A stretch of 64,000 bases of DNA from Ruminococcus flavefaciens 007c (GTDB lineage Bacteria; Bacillota; Clostridia; Oscillospirales; Ruminococcaceae). This document shows, one piece after another, positions 42,063 to 50,101 of the stretch. Position numbers and translations under genes: made by a program. Location: positions 18,485 through 82,484 of the forward strand of contig NZ_ATAX01000017.1 in assembly GCF_000571935.1 (NCBI RefSeq), in the 5' to 3' direction. The notes under the pieces are model-generated. The model did no database searches and was not told the origin of the DNA. It saw nothing but the letters and a program-made list of their open reading frames with translations. Numbering within the stretch: the first letter of the stretch is position 1; each line of letters opens with the position of its first letter.

Positions 42063-42223
42063 TTATCTGTCCTCCTCTGTGCCGGACACTCTCCGGCGTA
42101 TGGACAATTCATGCAGTTTCTGATACTGCACCTTCCTGTACGAGAAAACATTATACGAATCAGTGCTGCATTGCTTACGGCTAGAAATGCCAGAAGCACC
42201 CAGTTCAGAATAGCAAGCATCAT
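42059..42223 (-). CDS. Small single-pass membrane protein (54 aa)
   Basis: Start at ATG 42223 after GGAGGAAGTGAAC (MMLAILNWVLLAFLAVSNAA). One transmembrane helix is followed by a short Cys-rich cytoplasmic or exposed segment (CSIRNCMNCPYAGECPAQRR, four cysteines plus a C-terminal basic tail). Role unknown; the Cys spacing could bind a metal. Confidence 0.65.
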   Translation of the reverse strand: MMLAILNWVLLAFLAVSNAALIRIMFSRTGRCSIRNCMNCPYAGECPAQRRTDK

Positions 42224-42245
42224 GTTCACTTCCTCCTTATCATTT

Positions 42246-42536
42246 TTAATTACACTTATCACGAAAAGCTCTGGTCCTGCACCGACCTGAGCAGTATTTT
42301 TTTGACCGCCCGGTTTTCGGCTGTCTCAGTTTTTCACCGCACACCGGGCAGCGGTTGTTCTGCTTGCACCAGATAGAATAATTTGCTTTTACCAGTGTTC
42401 CGTCTCCTGCCAGACCGTTCATTCTGCAGTATAAATGGACCTGATCAACATTGAGTCCCAGACTGTTTGCGATTGCCTTATATCCAATGCCATCCATACG
42501 CATGGACCTGATCTGTCTCTTCTGAGCATCAGTCAT
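42246..42536 (-). CDS. HTH and zinc-finger protein of clostridial mobile elements (96 aa)
   Basis: Start at ATG 42536 (GAAGGCGGTGAAGAT upstream). Residues 1-45 are an HTH like resolvase/sigma-type (TDAQKRQIRSMRMDGIGYKA, IANSLGLNVDQVHLYCR). Residues ~60-96 are a zinc finger (CPVCGEKLRQPKTGRSKKYC ... C). This combination is frequent in phage and ICE genes and probably binds DNA. It heads the metabolic operon; no clear promoter identified. Confidence 0.75.
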   Translation of the reverse strand: MTDAQKRQIRSMRMDGIGYKAIANSLGLNVDQVHLYCRMNGLAGDGTLVKANYSIWCKQNNRCPVCGEKLRQPKTGRSKKYCSGRCRTRAFRDKCN

Positions 42537-42965
42537 ATCTTCACCGCCTTCAAATGTACCATTTTTGTAAGTTTGGGGTATCCACACGGGCTCCGCCAGG
42601 AAATGAATCAGAATGCGTTTCACCATTAAAAAGCACTGTTTTATATCAATTTTTGTCGTAAAATCGCTGTTTTAGAATGCAATTTGTAACGAAACTCAGT
42701 AATAAGATTATCAAAATCACTTCTCCGCAACGGCATATCAAAATGCGCGATAAATCAATGTTTCCTGACTCATGAAACGATTCTGCAAGGCAGTCAGAAT
42801 AATCTGGAAATAGTTCTTTGGATACCCACCCCTTGCAATTTCGCGGTTTTTCACACGAGAGGGGCCGACGGTCTTGTGCTGCCCTCATTTTAGAGATTTC
42901 GACCCGCCCCCGGAGGGGCGCCCCAGCCCCAGGCCCCGCCCCATAGGTACACCCCTGAGCCACAG
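42537..42965. other. Candidate cos/packaging region
   Basis: A 430-bp gap between the HNH gene and the metabolic operon. Its right part (42901-42945) is an extreme G/C run (CCCGCCCCCGGAGGGGCGCC and AGCCCCAGGCCCCGCCCC). Directly left of it lies GGGTCGAAATCTC on the minus strand (42893-42905), a sequence I associate with the stretch after HNH genes in HK97-like cos phages of Firmicutes. The left 250 bp are AT-rich with no feature. A minus-strand frame at 42646-42969 looks like chance. Confidence 0.45.
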
Positions 42966-43325
42966 TCAATACTTGTACTCAGGGGTGTGATCCTCGTTTC
43001 GGGTCTTGATGCTGTGGTGACGATGGCAGAGGCTCTGCCAGTTGCTCTGATCCCAGAAGAGAACACTGTCTCCTCGGTGCGGCTTGATGTGATCGACATC
43101 GGTCGACTTGACGTAGCGGCCTTGCTTCAGGCACTCCACACACAGCGGATGTGTTTCAAGGTAACGCTTGCGTGCTTTGTTCCATGCAGTGCCGTAGCCT
43201 CGACTGCCTGCTGACCGTGTCTCCTCCGGGTGGAGGGAACGGTGCTTGTCACAGTACTTCGTACCGTAGGGAACGAGTGCCGCACAGCCGGGATGCCGGC
43301 ATGGTGTGTTCGGTCTGCTTGGCAT
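42966..43325 (-). CDS. HNH endonuclease (119 aa)
   Basis: N-terminal zinc-binding CRHPGC...YCDKH, then the HNH core: HPLCVECLKQGRYVKSTDVD, HIKPHRGD, NWQSLCHRHHSIKT. This type works with the terminase in HK97-like cos phages to nick the packaging site. Its usual partner terS is not adjacent but 13 kb downstream. A 38-bp repeat proposed as a promoter lies upstream at 43411. Confidence 0.93.
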   Translation of the reverse strand: MPSRPNTPCRHPGCAALVPYGTKYCDKHRSLHPEETRSAGSRGYGTAWNKARKRYLETHPLCVECLKQGRYVKSTDVDHIKPHRGDSVLFWDQSNWQSLCHRHHSIKTRNEDHTPEYKY

Positions 43326-43410
43326 TGTCTCTGTCTCCTCTCTGTCTTTGTGTTTGGTAAGGGGCGGTCAGCCCCGCAAATGGTGTGTTGGTCGGTCTGA
43401 GCAACGTCCC

Positions 43411-43448
43411 TCATATACTGTCGTGGGAATGCCGAAATTTTCGGTATC
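43411..43448 (-). promoter_or_regulatory. 38-bp repeat, copy 2 (candidate phage sigma promoter)
   Basis: On + it reads TCATATACTGTCGTGGGA, six variable bases, then AAATTTTCGGTATC. The 18-bp and 14-bp blocks are identical to 55936-55973. It lies 86 bp upstream of the HNH gene, in the only sizeable gap before the packaging region. Confidence 0.6.
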
Positions 43449-43471
43449 ATATTCAAAAAAATTCAGTTTTT

Positions 43472-44566
43472 TTAAATTTCCCACGGAAGCCCCGATTTTC
43501 CGAAGTGTCCGTATGCAGAAACCTTGTTATAATCAACATCGAGTAGACCGAGACTCTCGATAATCCCTCTCGGTGTGAGGTCGTAGTTCTCACGGACATA
43601 CTGGTTGATAAACTCCGCATCCTGATGCTCTGTTCCGAAGGTCTCCACATACACGGACACAGGTTCGGCCACACCAATGGCGTATGCGATCTGCACTTCT
43701 GCCTTGTCTGCATATCCAGCACTGACGATATCCCTTGCGATCTTGCGGGCGGCATACGCACCGCTGCGGTCAACTTTAGTCGGATCCTTGCCGGACATCG
43801 CACCGCCGCCAATGTGTCCGATTCCGCCGTAGGTATCGCAGGCGAGTTTGCGTCCGGTCACGCCGCAGTCTGCAAAAGAGCTGCCGAGAACGAATCTGCC
43901 GGTCGGATTGACCAGTTTCTCAAAGTCAGTATTCAGTCCGTACTCTGTCGCTGTTCTCACCATCAGCTTTTCAATGATCGGTCTGAAATCCTCAACATCC
44001 ACATCGCGGATATGCTGTACCGAACAGAGGAAGGTCGTGATCCTGCCGCTGTCATAATCAAAGCTGACCTGCGCCTTGGCATCGGCTTTCAGCATGCGGC
44101 AGGGGTACGCTTTCAAAAGTTCCAGAAATCTGGTTGCGATCACATACGGGATCGGGAGCAGTTCCGGCGTTTCATTGGTCGCATAGCCGTACATCATGCC
44201 CTGATCTCCGGCACCGCCGGTATTCACACCGAGGGCGATATCGTTACTCTGATGATCGACCAGAATCGCAATGTCCAGATCATCGGAGGTGAAGTCCAGC
44301 TTATAGTCAAGTCCGGCATCGCTGTTCTCTGCACCGCCGTTGTTGATGCAGTCAAACACCTGCTGCACCAGAGCCTTGTAGTCCGGCTCATGGGTACTGG
44401 TCAGCTCACCTGCAATGACAAGGCATCGGTTCTTGAAAAGGCACTCGATCCCAACACGGCTGTCGCGGTCATGCTGAAGGCAGTCGGTCACAATTGCATC
44501 TGCGATCTGGTCACAGATCTTGTCGGGATGTCCTGCTGAAACTTGTTCACTTGTAATGATTCTCAT
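43472..44566 (-). CDS. metK: S-adenosylmethionine synthetase, MetK (364 aa)
   Basis: Start at ATG 44566 after AGGAGGAAAAATAAT. SEQVSAGHPDKICDQIADAI (ATP/Mg site), MMYGYATNETPELLPIPYVI, and the P-loop-like GGIGHIGGGAMSGKDPTKVD with RSGAYAARKIARDIV. Makes SAM from methionine and ATP. Somewhat shorter than host enzymes (380-400), as in other phage-borne copies. The neighbouring phage methyltransferase gives a reason for carrying it. No SAM riboswitch lies upstream, where the neighbouring gene abuts. Confidence 0.95.
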   Translation of the reverse strand: MRIITSEQVSAGHPDKICDQIADAIVTDCLQHDRDSRVGIECLFKNRCLVIAGELTSTHEPDYKALVQQVFDCINNGGAENSDAGLDYKLDFTSDDLDIAILVDHQSNDIALGVNTGGAGDQGMMYGYATNETPELLPIPYVIATRFLELLKAYPCRMLKADAKAQVSFDYDSGRITTFLCSVQHIRDVDVEDFRPIIEKLMVRTATEYGLNTDFEKLVNPTGRFVLGSSFADCGVTGRKLACDTYGGIGHIGGGAMSGKDPTKVDRSGAYAARKIARDIVSAGYADKAEVQIAYAIGVAEPVSVYVETFGTEHQDAEFINQYVRENYDLTPRGIIESLGLLDVDYNKVSAYGHFGKSGLPWEI

Positions 44567-44567
44567 A

Positions 44568-44756
44568 TTATTTTTCCTCCTGATTTTTCTTTTCAAATAC
44601 GCACAAGAGTGTGCAGAATACATCCGAGCTTTCCAGCACCGTAGTCTGTGTAAGCTCAAATTCCGGATTCTTATCCAGCTTTTCGTTGATCACATCTGCG
44701 ATTGTCTTACCGTATTCCTTGTTGACGGTACCACGCAGAATTGCTGTTCTCTGCAT
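44568..44756 (-). CDS. Small phage protein of unknown function (62 aa)
   Basis: Start at ATG 44756 after GGAGGTAAATATT: MQRTAILRGTVNKEYGKTIA, then VINEKLDKNPEFELTQTTVL. It looks like an alpha/beta protein with no motif I can name. Directly precedes metK (one base apart) and follows the iteron region. Confidence 0.6.
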   Translation of the reverse strand: MQRTAILRGTVNKEYGKTIADVINEKLDKNPEFELTQTTVLESSDVFCTLLCVFEKKNQEEK

Positions 44757-44800
44757 AATATTTACCTCCATACCTTGACACCTGTTGCCCCTGCCACGTT

Positions 44801-44964
44801 TGTAGCACTCACATAGTTGGCATTTGCAACAGATGCCCACAGTTTTTTCTCGATATTACTTCATTTTCACTATCTCTGTAGCACTTGTAGCATTCCGTTC
44901 CATAACTTTTCCTATATTCTTCTTTATAGTAATATTTATATATTCACTTGCTACATTTGCTACA
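44801..44964. repeat. TGTAGCA iterons, candidate replication origin
   Basis: TGTAGCA occurs at 44801-44807, 44877-44883 and 44886-44892; its complement TGCTACA at 44949-44955 and 44958-44964. The last four form two pairs with 9-bp spacing in opposite orientation, flanking a 56-bp AT-rich core. They lie in a 299-bp gap beside the primase-helicase gene. Origin or replication-protein operator is the likely role. Confidence 0.55.
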
Positions 44965-45055
44965 TAAAATAGAATATATAAAGATATATATACTAGAAAC
45001 AATAGAAAACTACAGAAGAAAGGCGCTTTTCAGCTTATGCGCCGGCCATAGGTCA

Positions 45056-47491
45056 TCACTCCTCATCGTCCAGAGGTACGAGATCCATTCCCGGTTCTTC
45101 TCCGCTTACCCAGGTGACATCGTTCACAAGTGACAGCGGATTCATATTGCCGGTCGTTGTCTGCTTCCACGGTCTGCGCTTGACAACGAGATATTCCAGA
45201 GAGAGCCGCTTATAGAAATTCTGAGAACTCTCATACTTGCATCCGTTGTCGCTGCACCATGTCTTGTAGTGACTGTATACCGCCGAGGCCTTGATCTCCG
45301 AGCCTTTTTCCTTTTTCAGGCACTGACGCATAAACTGCGCGATGCGGTCGGACTCCACACGATACTCCTCGGTAGCAGCCTTCACTTCCTCCGGCTCGTC
45401 AAGCCCCTCTGCCTTGTACAGGCGATAACCCTCGATACACCAGTTCAGGATGCCGGAGAGGTTCTCCGGCTGCATCAGTGTAGTCTTCAGCGTCTTGTCC
45501 TGTTCGTGGTCCTCGAAATGTCGGGTAAACGGAATGATCTTCAGTCTGCCGGATTCAAACAGTGTGCGTTCAGTGACATTGGGCAGATGGTTGGTGTCGA
45601 TGAAGATCTTCGCCTGCATATGGAATTCAAAATATCCCTCGTACAGAAAACGTGCTGTGATGCTGCCATTACCGGTGAGCTGCTTTGTCAGTGAGGCATT
45701 GATCGTCAGCTTTTGCTCCATTTCGGAAATGCCGACAAATCTTGCGCCGGCGAGACGTGCGACATCATCAGAGGAACCGTTGGACTGCCCGCGGAAATAG
45801 TTTGTGGCAAGCATATCCGGCTTGGCAGAACGGCCGTATTCTCCCATAACACGCAGGATCGTTTCGATGGTCGTGGTCTTGCCGTTTCTGGTCGTAGGGC
45901 CGAACATGATGAACAGACATTCCAGCGATGTATCGCCGGAGAGCGAGTAGCCGATTGCTTTCTGAAGATAGCGTGCAACATTCTTTCTGCCGACCATGAC
46001 CTCATCCACAAACTGGATCCAGCGCGGGCAGACAGCATTCGGGTCGTAATTGATGTGGCTGATCTTCGTAATGAGGTCCTTTGGGTCATGCTCATGAAAT
46101 TCCAGTGTCCGCAGATCGAGGGTGCCGTTCTCAAGGTTCAGTAGATAGACATTCGCATCAAAAGCGGACATCCTGATCGGATACACAGACTTTGCGTCCT
46201 CCACCATCGTCTTGCGGTTCTTTCGCATCTGGAGCTTCTGAACTCGCTTGATATATCTGTTGCGGGTGTCCTCGTCCCTGATCTGCAGTGCAAACGTATA
46301 CAGCAGATCGGCGAGGTGCTTTGCAAGCTCGGCTACGGCGAGAGCATTTTCGTCCGGCTGCCAGACCTTGCCGTCATAGACATACCAGACATTGCGGTCG
46401 CCGTTGAACCGTGCGATGGGTTTGAAATAATCGGCGAAAGCGTTGCCGATGCCGATCTCGTCGCGCTGATAGCGCGGATTCGTATGCGGCTGCATTTCGT
46501 CAAGTTTGAGGGTGATGCGGGAGAGATCGGGACGGAAACCTGCGTGTTCCTCCACTTCTTCTTCGTCCAATGCTTCAAAGTCATCCTCCGCCGATGTGTC
46601 GAAGATCGGTGTATAGATCTCAGATGTCGATGCGATGGCATTACGGATGGTGATCTGACCGTAAGTTCTGTCACCGGTCATACGATCCCACTTGTCACGC
46701 ATCAGACCCGATGAACGGAAGATACGGTCGATCTGCTCCTCCACATTGCCGCACCAGAAGCAGAGCATGGAAACAAACGCCATATCTGCATCAGATTGCG
46801 AATCATAGCCTTCCTCCCAGTGTCCCTCATAAAGCGCTTTGAACTTGTCACCGGAAGCAGAGGCAGATGCGTGCGCGATGACACCCTCGTCATCCAGATA
46901 GGATGCAGGCTCGATGGTCTTATTTGATACACGGGTGCTGCGCTTCATGAAGGTGTCGAGCAGATTGCGGAGCGTATCATCGTCACGCTCGACTGTGCCG
47001 GGGCGGAACATATCACCTGTGACCGTCACAAAGCGGTTGGTCGTTCCGGGCAGATAGACCTCCAGACCGTGCTTACGGTTGTTGATGTAGTACACTGTCT
47101 TATCGTAGGCGAAGTCGGGGCTGAGTTTGAAGAAGCCACGCAGTCCGGTTCCGGAGGGAGAGCGTTCAAAATATGCTGTGCTGAAGATACCGAGAATGGA
47201 TGCTGCCACATCATTCAGGCTTCCGTCCTCACGGATACAGTGGTCAATATCAATGGCACCAATGCCCTCGCTGACACGATAACCGATACCGTCCCAGCCG
47301 CCGATGGCGTATGCCTTCATCGCGGTCTTGAAGTCGGTGAAGGTGTCCGGCTCGTTTGTTTTGGCCATCTGTCTTGTTCTCGGGTCATAAGGCACCTTGG
47401 TCGGTCTGCCGCTGCGTTTTTCCAGTTTCCAGACACAGAAGGATGCCGACTGCTTCAGTGCGTCCGGGATATTTACAAAATTTACAGGCAT
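45056..47491 (-). CDS. Primase-polymerase/D5-type helicase fusion (811 aa)
   Basis: N-terminal PrimPol-like domain (~1-200; SEGIGAIDIDHCI with the acidic metal pair, ERSPSGTGLRGFFKL). Middle D5_N (~330-480). C-terminal SF3/AAA+ helicase with Walker A in FGPTTRNGKTTTIETILRV and Walker B-like FVGISEMEQKLT, ending in a winged-helix primase C-terminal region (KTWCSDNGCKYESSQNFYKR). It opens and primes the phage origin. The iteron region directly downstream supports this. Its start overlaps the MazF-like gene by 10 bases. Confidence 0.93.
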   Translation of the reverse strand: MPVNFVNIPDALKQSASFCVWKLEKRSGRPTKVPYDPRTRQMAKTNEPDTFTDFKTAMKAYAIGGWDGIGYRVSEGIGAIDIDHCIREDGSLNDVAASILGIFSTAYFERSPSGTGLRGFFKLSPDFAYDKTVYYINNRKHGLEVYLPGTTNRFVTVTGDMFRPGTVERDDDTLRNLLDTFMKRSTRVSNKTIEPASYLDDEGVIAHASASASGDKFKALYEGHWEEGYDSQSDADMAFVSMLCFWCGNVEEQIDRIFRSSGLMRDKWDRMTGDRTYGQITIRNAIASTSEIYTPIFDTSAEDDFEALDEEEVEEHAGFRPDLSRITLKLDEMQPHTNPRYQRDEIGIGNAFADYFKPIARFNGDRNVWYVYDGKVWQPDENALAVAELAKHLADLLYTFALQIRDEDTRNRYIKRVQKLQMRKNRKTMVEDAKSVYPIRMSAFDANVYLLNLENGTLDLRTLEFHEHDPKDLITKISHINYDPNAVCPRWIQFVDEVMVGRKNVARYLQKAIGYSLSGDTSLECLFIMFGPTTRNGKTTTIETILRVMGEYGRSAKPDMLATNYFRGQSNGSSDDVARLAGARFVGISEMEQKLTINASLTKQLTGNGSITARFLYEGYFEFHMQAKIFIDTNHLPNVTERTLFESGRLKIIPFTRHFEDHEQDKTLKTTLMQPENLSGILNWCIEGYRLYKAEGLDEPEEVKAATEEYRVESDRIAQFMRQCLKKEKGSEIKASAVYSHYKTWCSDNGCKYESSQNFYKRLSLEYLVVKRRPWKQTTTGNMNPLSLVNDVTWVSGEEPGMDLVPLDDEE

Positions 47492-47967
47492 TCGGGATGT
47501 CTCCTTTCAAGGAAAAGCTGTGCAATGACAGCGGTTTCAATACGGTTCATCGCATCGGCATCCGAAATATGCCCTGCATAGCTGCGGAGCGCATGCTTGC
47601 TGACAGTCGTTAGCTGCTCCGCAAGGATCATGGACGGATCCAGATGCTGATGAAGATCGGAAATACTGTCGGGGAACAGATGCGTATGGCACGGCAGCTC
47701 CGGCTTTTTCAGATGCCGCGTCATGGGAACGATATTGACCGTGTCGGCGTGTGCGTTGCCCATATCATTCGAGAGAATGATCACAGGACGAATGCCGCCC
47801 TGCACGCTGGAATCCGGATGACTGCCAAGATCCGCAAACCAGATGTCACCGCGCTGCGGTTTGTGTTCAGTTGTGTGATGCTGCACCGGCGCAGTGATAT
47901 ATTTTCTCGGATCGAAGCCGAGCCCTCTGTGGTATTCTGTTTTCAGGCGTTTATTCTTACGCGCCAT
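47482..47967 (-). CDS. MazF/PemK-type toxin-like protein (161 aa)
   Basis: Start at ATG 47967 after GGAGGTGAAAACT. Basic N-terminus, then RGDIWFADLGSHPDSSVQGG, IRPVIILSNDMGNAHADTVN and IVPMTRHLKKPELPCHTHLF: the CcdB/PemK fold with its usual RPVIILSN core. MazF proteins cut mRNA at short sites. No antitoxin gene is adjacent. Embedded in the replication operon, it may be a takeover nuclease rather than a plasmid-style TA module. Confidence 0.85.
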   Translation of the reverse strand: MARKNKRLKTEYHRGLGFDPRKYITAPVQHHTTEHKPQRGDIWFADLGSHPDSSVQGGIRPVIILSNDMGNAHADTVNIVPMTRHLKKPELPCHTHLFPDSISDLHQHLDPSMILAEQLTTVSKHALRSYAGHISDADAMNRIETAVIAQLFLERRHPECL

Positions 47968-48063
47968 AGTTTTCACCTCCGTGGTCTGCGGCGTAACCGA
48001 ATTGTCGCCGCTTTGCCGTCTTTCTGTCGTCAAATAGAGATAGATCATACTGCATGTATAAGG

Positions 48064-49434
48064 TTACAATCTTGCCTTGACTGCTGAAATCAGCTTCTCC
48101 TGCGTCACATCCTTTGAAGCAAGCGCTTTCAGGACATCATCATCTACAGTGTCTTTTGTTACGATGTGGTGGATGGTCACAGTGTTCTGCTGGCCCTGAC
48201 GCCAGAGTCGGGCGTTGGTCTGCTGATACAGTTCCAGACTCCACGTCAGTCCAAACCAGATCAGGATGTGACCGCCGGACTGAATATTAAGTCCGTGTCC
48301 TGCCGATGCAGGGTGTATGAGAGCGACCGGAATGTTTCCTGCATTCCAGTCTGTGATATCGTCGGAATCCTTAATATCCCTCGGAGCATAGCCGCAGGCG
48401 GTCAGATGCTCTATAATTCGGGTGCGGTCATGCTTGAACCAGTAACCGATCAGCACAGGCTGTCCGTTTGCCGCTTCGATCAGGTCTTCCAGCATTTCCA
48501 GCTTTCTGCTATGAATGTTGCGTGCTTCCTTGTTTTCGTCATAGACAGCACCGTTTGCCATCTGAAGCAGCTTATTACTGAGACTCGCAGCGTTGGCGGC
48601 ATCAATATCTCCGTCCTCAAGCGGGATGATAAGGTCATGCTTCAACTGATCGTAGAACTTTCGCTCCACTGTATTCATCTCGACCTCATGATTGACATAC
48701 ACGCATTCAGGCATATCCAGATAGTCCAGTGCTTTCATAGAAATGGTGATGTCGGAGATCTTCTGATATATCTGTTCCTCCGCACCGGGACGGGGTGTAT
48801 ATGAGAACACCACACCTGTGCTCGGATTCATGCTTCCGGGCTTGAAGTAGCTTTCGCGAAATCTGCCTATAAACCGACCGAGCCGTTCGCCGCCGTCAAG
48901 GATACCGATTTCTGCCCACAGATCCATGAGACCGTTGGATGTCGGCGTTCCTGTCAGTCCGACCCATCGTTTCACGAACGGACGTACCTTCCGCAGCCAT
49001 TTGAATCGCTGTGACTGATAGTTCTTGAAGGAACTCAGCTCGTCAATGACGATCATATCAAAATCCCAGCGGAGACCGTTTTTCTCATAATACTCTACAA
49101 GCCATTTCACGTTCTCACGATTCACGATGTAGATGAAAGCATTATGATTGACCGCTGCGGTGCGATCCTTAACGCTGCCGACAATGACAGATATTTCAAG
49201 ATTCTGCAAGTGATCCCACTTCTTTACCTCGGCGGGCCATGTGTCACGGGCGACTCTGAGGGGCGCGATCACAAGCACCTTGTTCACTTTCAGCTCGTCA
49301 AACATCAGAGCGTTGAGGGCTGTGAGCGTGATGATCGTCTTGCCGAGTCCCATGTCCAGAAATAATGCTGAAACAGGATGCTCCCGGATATATTCGATGC
49401 AGTATTTCTGGTAGTCGTGCGGTGTGTATTTCAT
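48064..49434 (-). CDS. SNF2-type DEAD/DEAH helicase (456 aa)
   Basis: Walker A in LFLDMGLGKTIITLTALNAL, DEAH-equivalent VIDELSSFKN, motif III GLTGTPTSNG, and C-terminal helicase motifs HPASAGHGLNIQSGGHILIW and QTNARLWRQGQ. A phage SNF2 family member, a double-stranded DNA translocase probably used in replication fork or recombination work. ATGA overlap with the VRR-NUC gene. Confidence 0.95.
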   Translation of the reverse strand: MKYTPHDYQKYCIEYIREHPVSALFLDMGLGKTIITLTALNALMFDELKVNKVLVIAPLRVARDTWPAEVKKWDHLQNLEISVIVGSVKDRTAAVNHNAFIYIVNRENVKWLVEYYEKNGLRWDFDMIVIDELSSFKNYQSQRFKWLRKVRPFVKRWVGLTGTPTSNGLMDLWAEIGILDGGERLGRFIGRFRESYFKPGSMNPSTGVVFSYTPRPGAEEQIYQKISDITISMKALDYLDMPECVYVNHEVEMNTVERKFYDQLKHDLIIPLEDGDIDAANAASLSNKLLQMANGAVYDENKEARNIHSRKLEMLEDLIEAANGQPVLIGYWFKHDRTRIIEHLTACGYAPRDIKDSDDITDWNAGNIPVALIHPASAGHGLNIQSGGHILIWFGLTWSLELYQQTNARLWRQGQQNTVTIHHIVTKDTVDDDVLKALASKDVTQEKLISAVKARL

Positions 49435-49871
49435 CCGGTATCATCCTCCTCCAAATTATAGAATTCTGCCAGATCATCGGGGTCAATCGGTTCCAGTGTC
49501 TCTCCGAAATCATCCATCTCAGACGGAAGCGTTGTGATCTCCAGATCGGGTATTTTCGCACCAATGCCCTCCGGAAAGGGCTCGCCGGGTGTCCATGCAA
49601 GGATCGCATCAATGCACGGTTTGATCTGATACAGCTTGTCGATGCAGAGAACGGGAAAGCCCAGCTTCATCAGCTGATGCCGTCTTTTTCTCTGCAGCGG
49701 GCGCATCATTTTGCCCGGCGCTTTCAGCTCGACAAACACTGTCTTTGCAGGAAAGAACAGAACGAGTCTGTCCGGCAGCCCGTTCGCTGTCTGCGATGTC
49801 AGCTTATATGCCACACCGCCTGCAGACTTGACTGCCTTGACAAACTCATTCTCAACAACATATTCTCTCAA
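49431..49871 (-). CDS. VRR-NUC nuclease (146 aa)
   Basis: TTG start at 49871, overlapping the previous stop (TTGA), gives LREYVVENEFVKAVKSAGG. Core motifs GLPDRLVLFFPAKTVFVELK (PD...ExK nuclease signature) and APGKMMRPLQRKRRHQLMKL. A PD-(D/E)XK DNA nuclease, possibly structure-specific. Its C-terminal extension (~90-146) is acidic and longer than in most relatives. Confidence 0.9.
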   Translation of the reverse strand: MREYVVENEFVKAVKSAGGVAYKLTSQTANGLPDRLVLFFPAKTVFVELKAPGKMMRPLQRKRRHQLMKLGFPVLCIDKLYQIKPCIDAILAWTPGEPFPEGIGAKIPDLEITTLPSEMDDFGETLEPIDPDDLAEFYNLEEDDTG

Positions 49872-50101
49872 TGTCTGCCGTCCTTCCAGTATTCGCACCA
49901 GCCGGACGGGAACGGCGTATGATGACAGTTTCCATAGAAACGGCAGTTCTCACAGCACTGGTCGTCTACATACAGTTCCTCGTCACTGTGGTCGTAATCG
50001 TCATAGCCGCCGCGGGTATAATTACAGATCTCCGGCACAGGATATCCGCGGCGTTTCCTGCGTGTCTTATATCCTTTTCTGTCTTTCCATGTTCTGCTCA
50101 T
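49868..50101 (-). CDS. Small Cys-rich protein (77 aa)
   Basis: ATGA overlap with the upstream DUF932 gene. Basic N-terminus (MSRTWKDRKGYKTRRKRRGY), acidic middle (DDYDHSDEELYVDDQ), then C-C-x2-C-x5-C (QCCENCRFYGNCHHTPFPSG) and a final CEYWKDGRH. Likely binds zinc. Conserved small neighbours of this type exist in clostridial phages, but I cannot assign a role. Confidence 0.65.
   Translation of the reverse strand: MSRTWKDRKGYKTRRKRRGYPVPEICNYTRGGYDDYDHSDEELYVDDQCCENCRFYGNCHHTPFPSGWCEYWKDGRH

Noticed and set aside
42646..42969. Minus-strand 107-codon frame in the cos-like gap
   Set aside because: Starts within the HNH stop region, low-complexity Gly/Ala start from the GC run, no ribosome site and no recognisable domain.
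44567..44756. SAM riboswitch upstream of metK
   Set aside because: A coding gene ends one base before the metK transcription context; there is no room for the aptamer.
49868..50101. Small Cys-rich protein as antitoxin of the MazF-like protein
   Set aside because: Separated by two genes, with no AbrB, RHH or Phd-like features.
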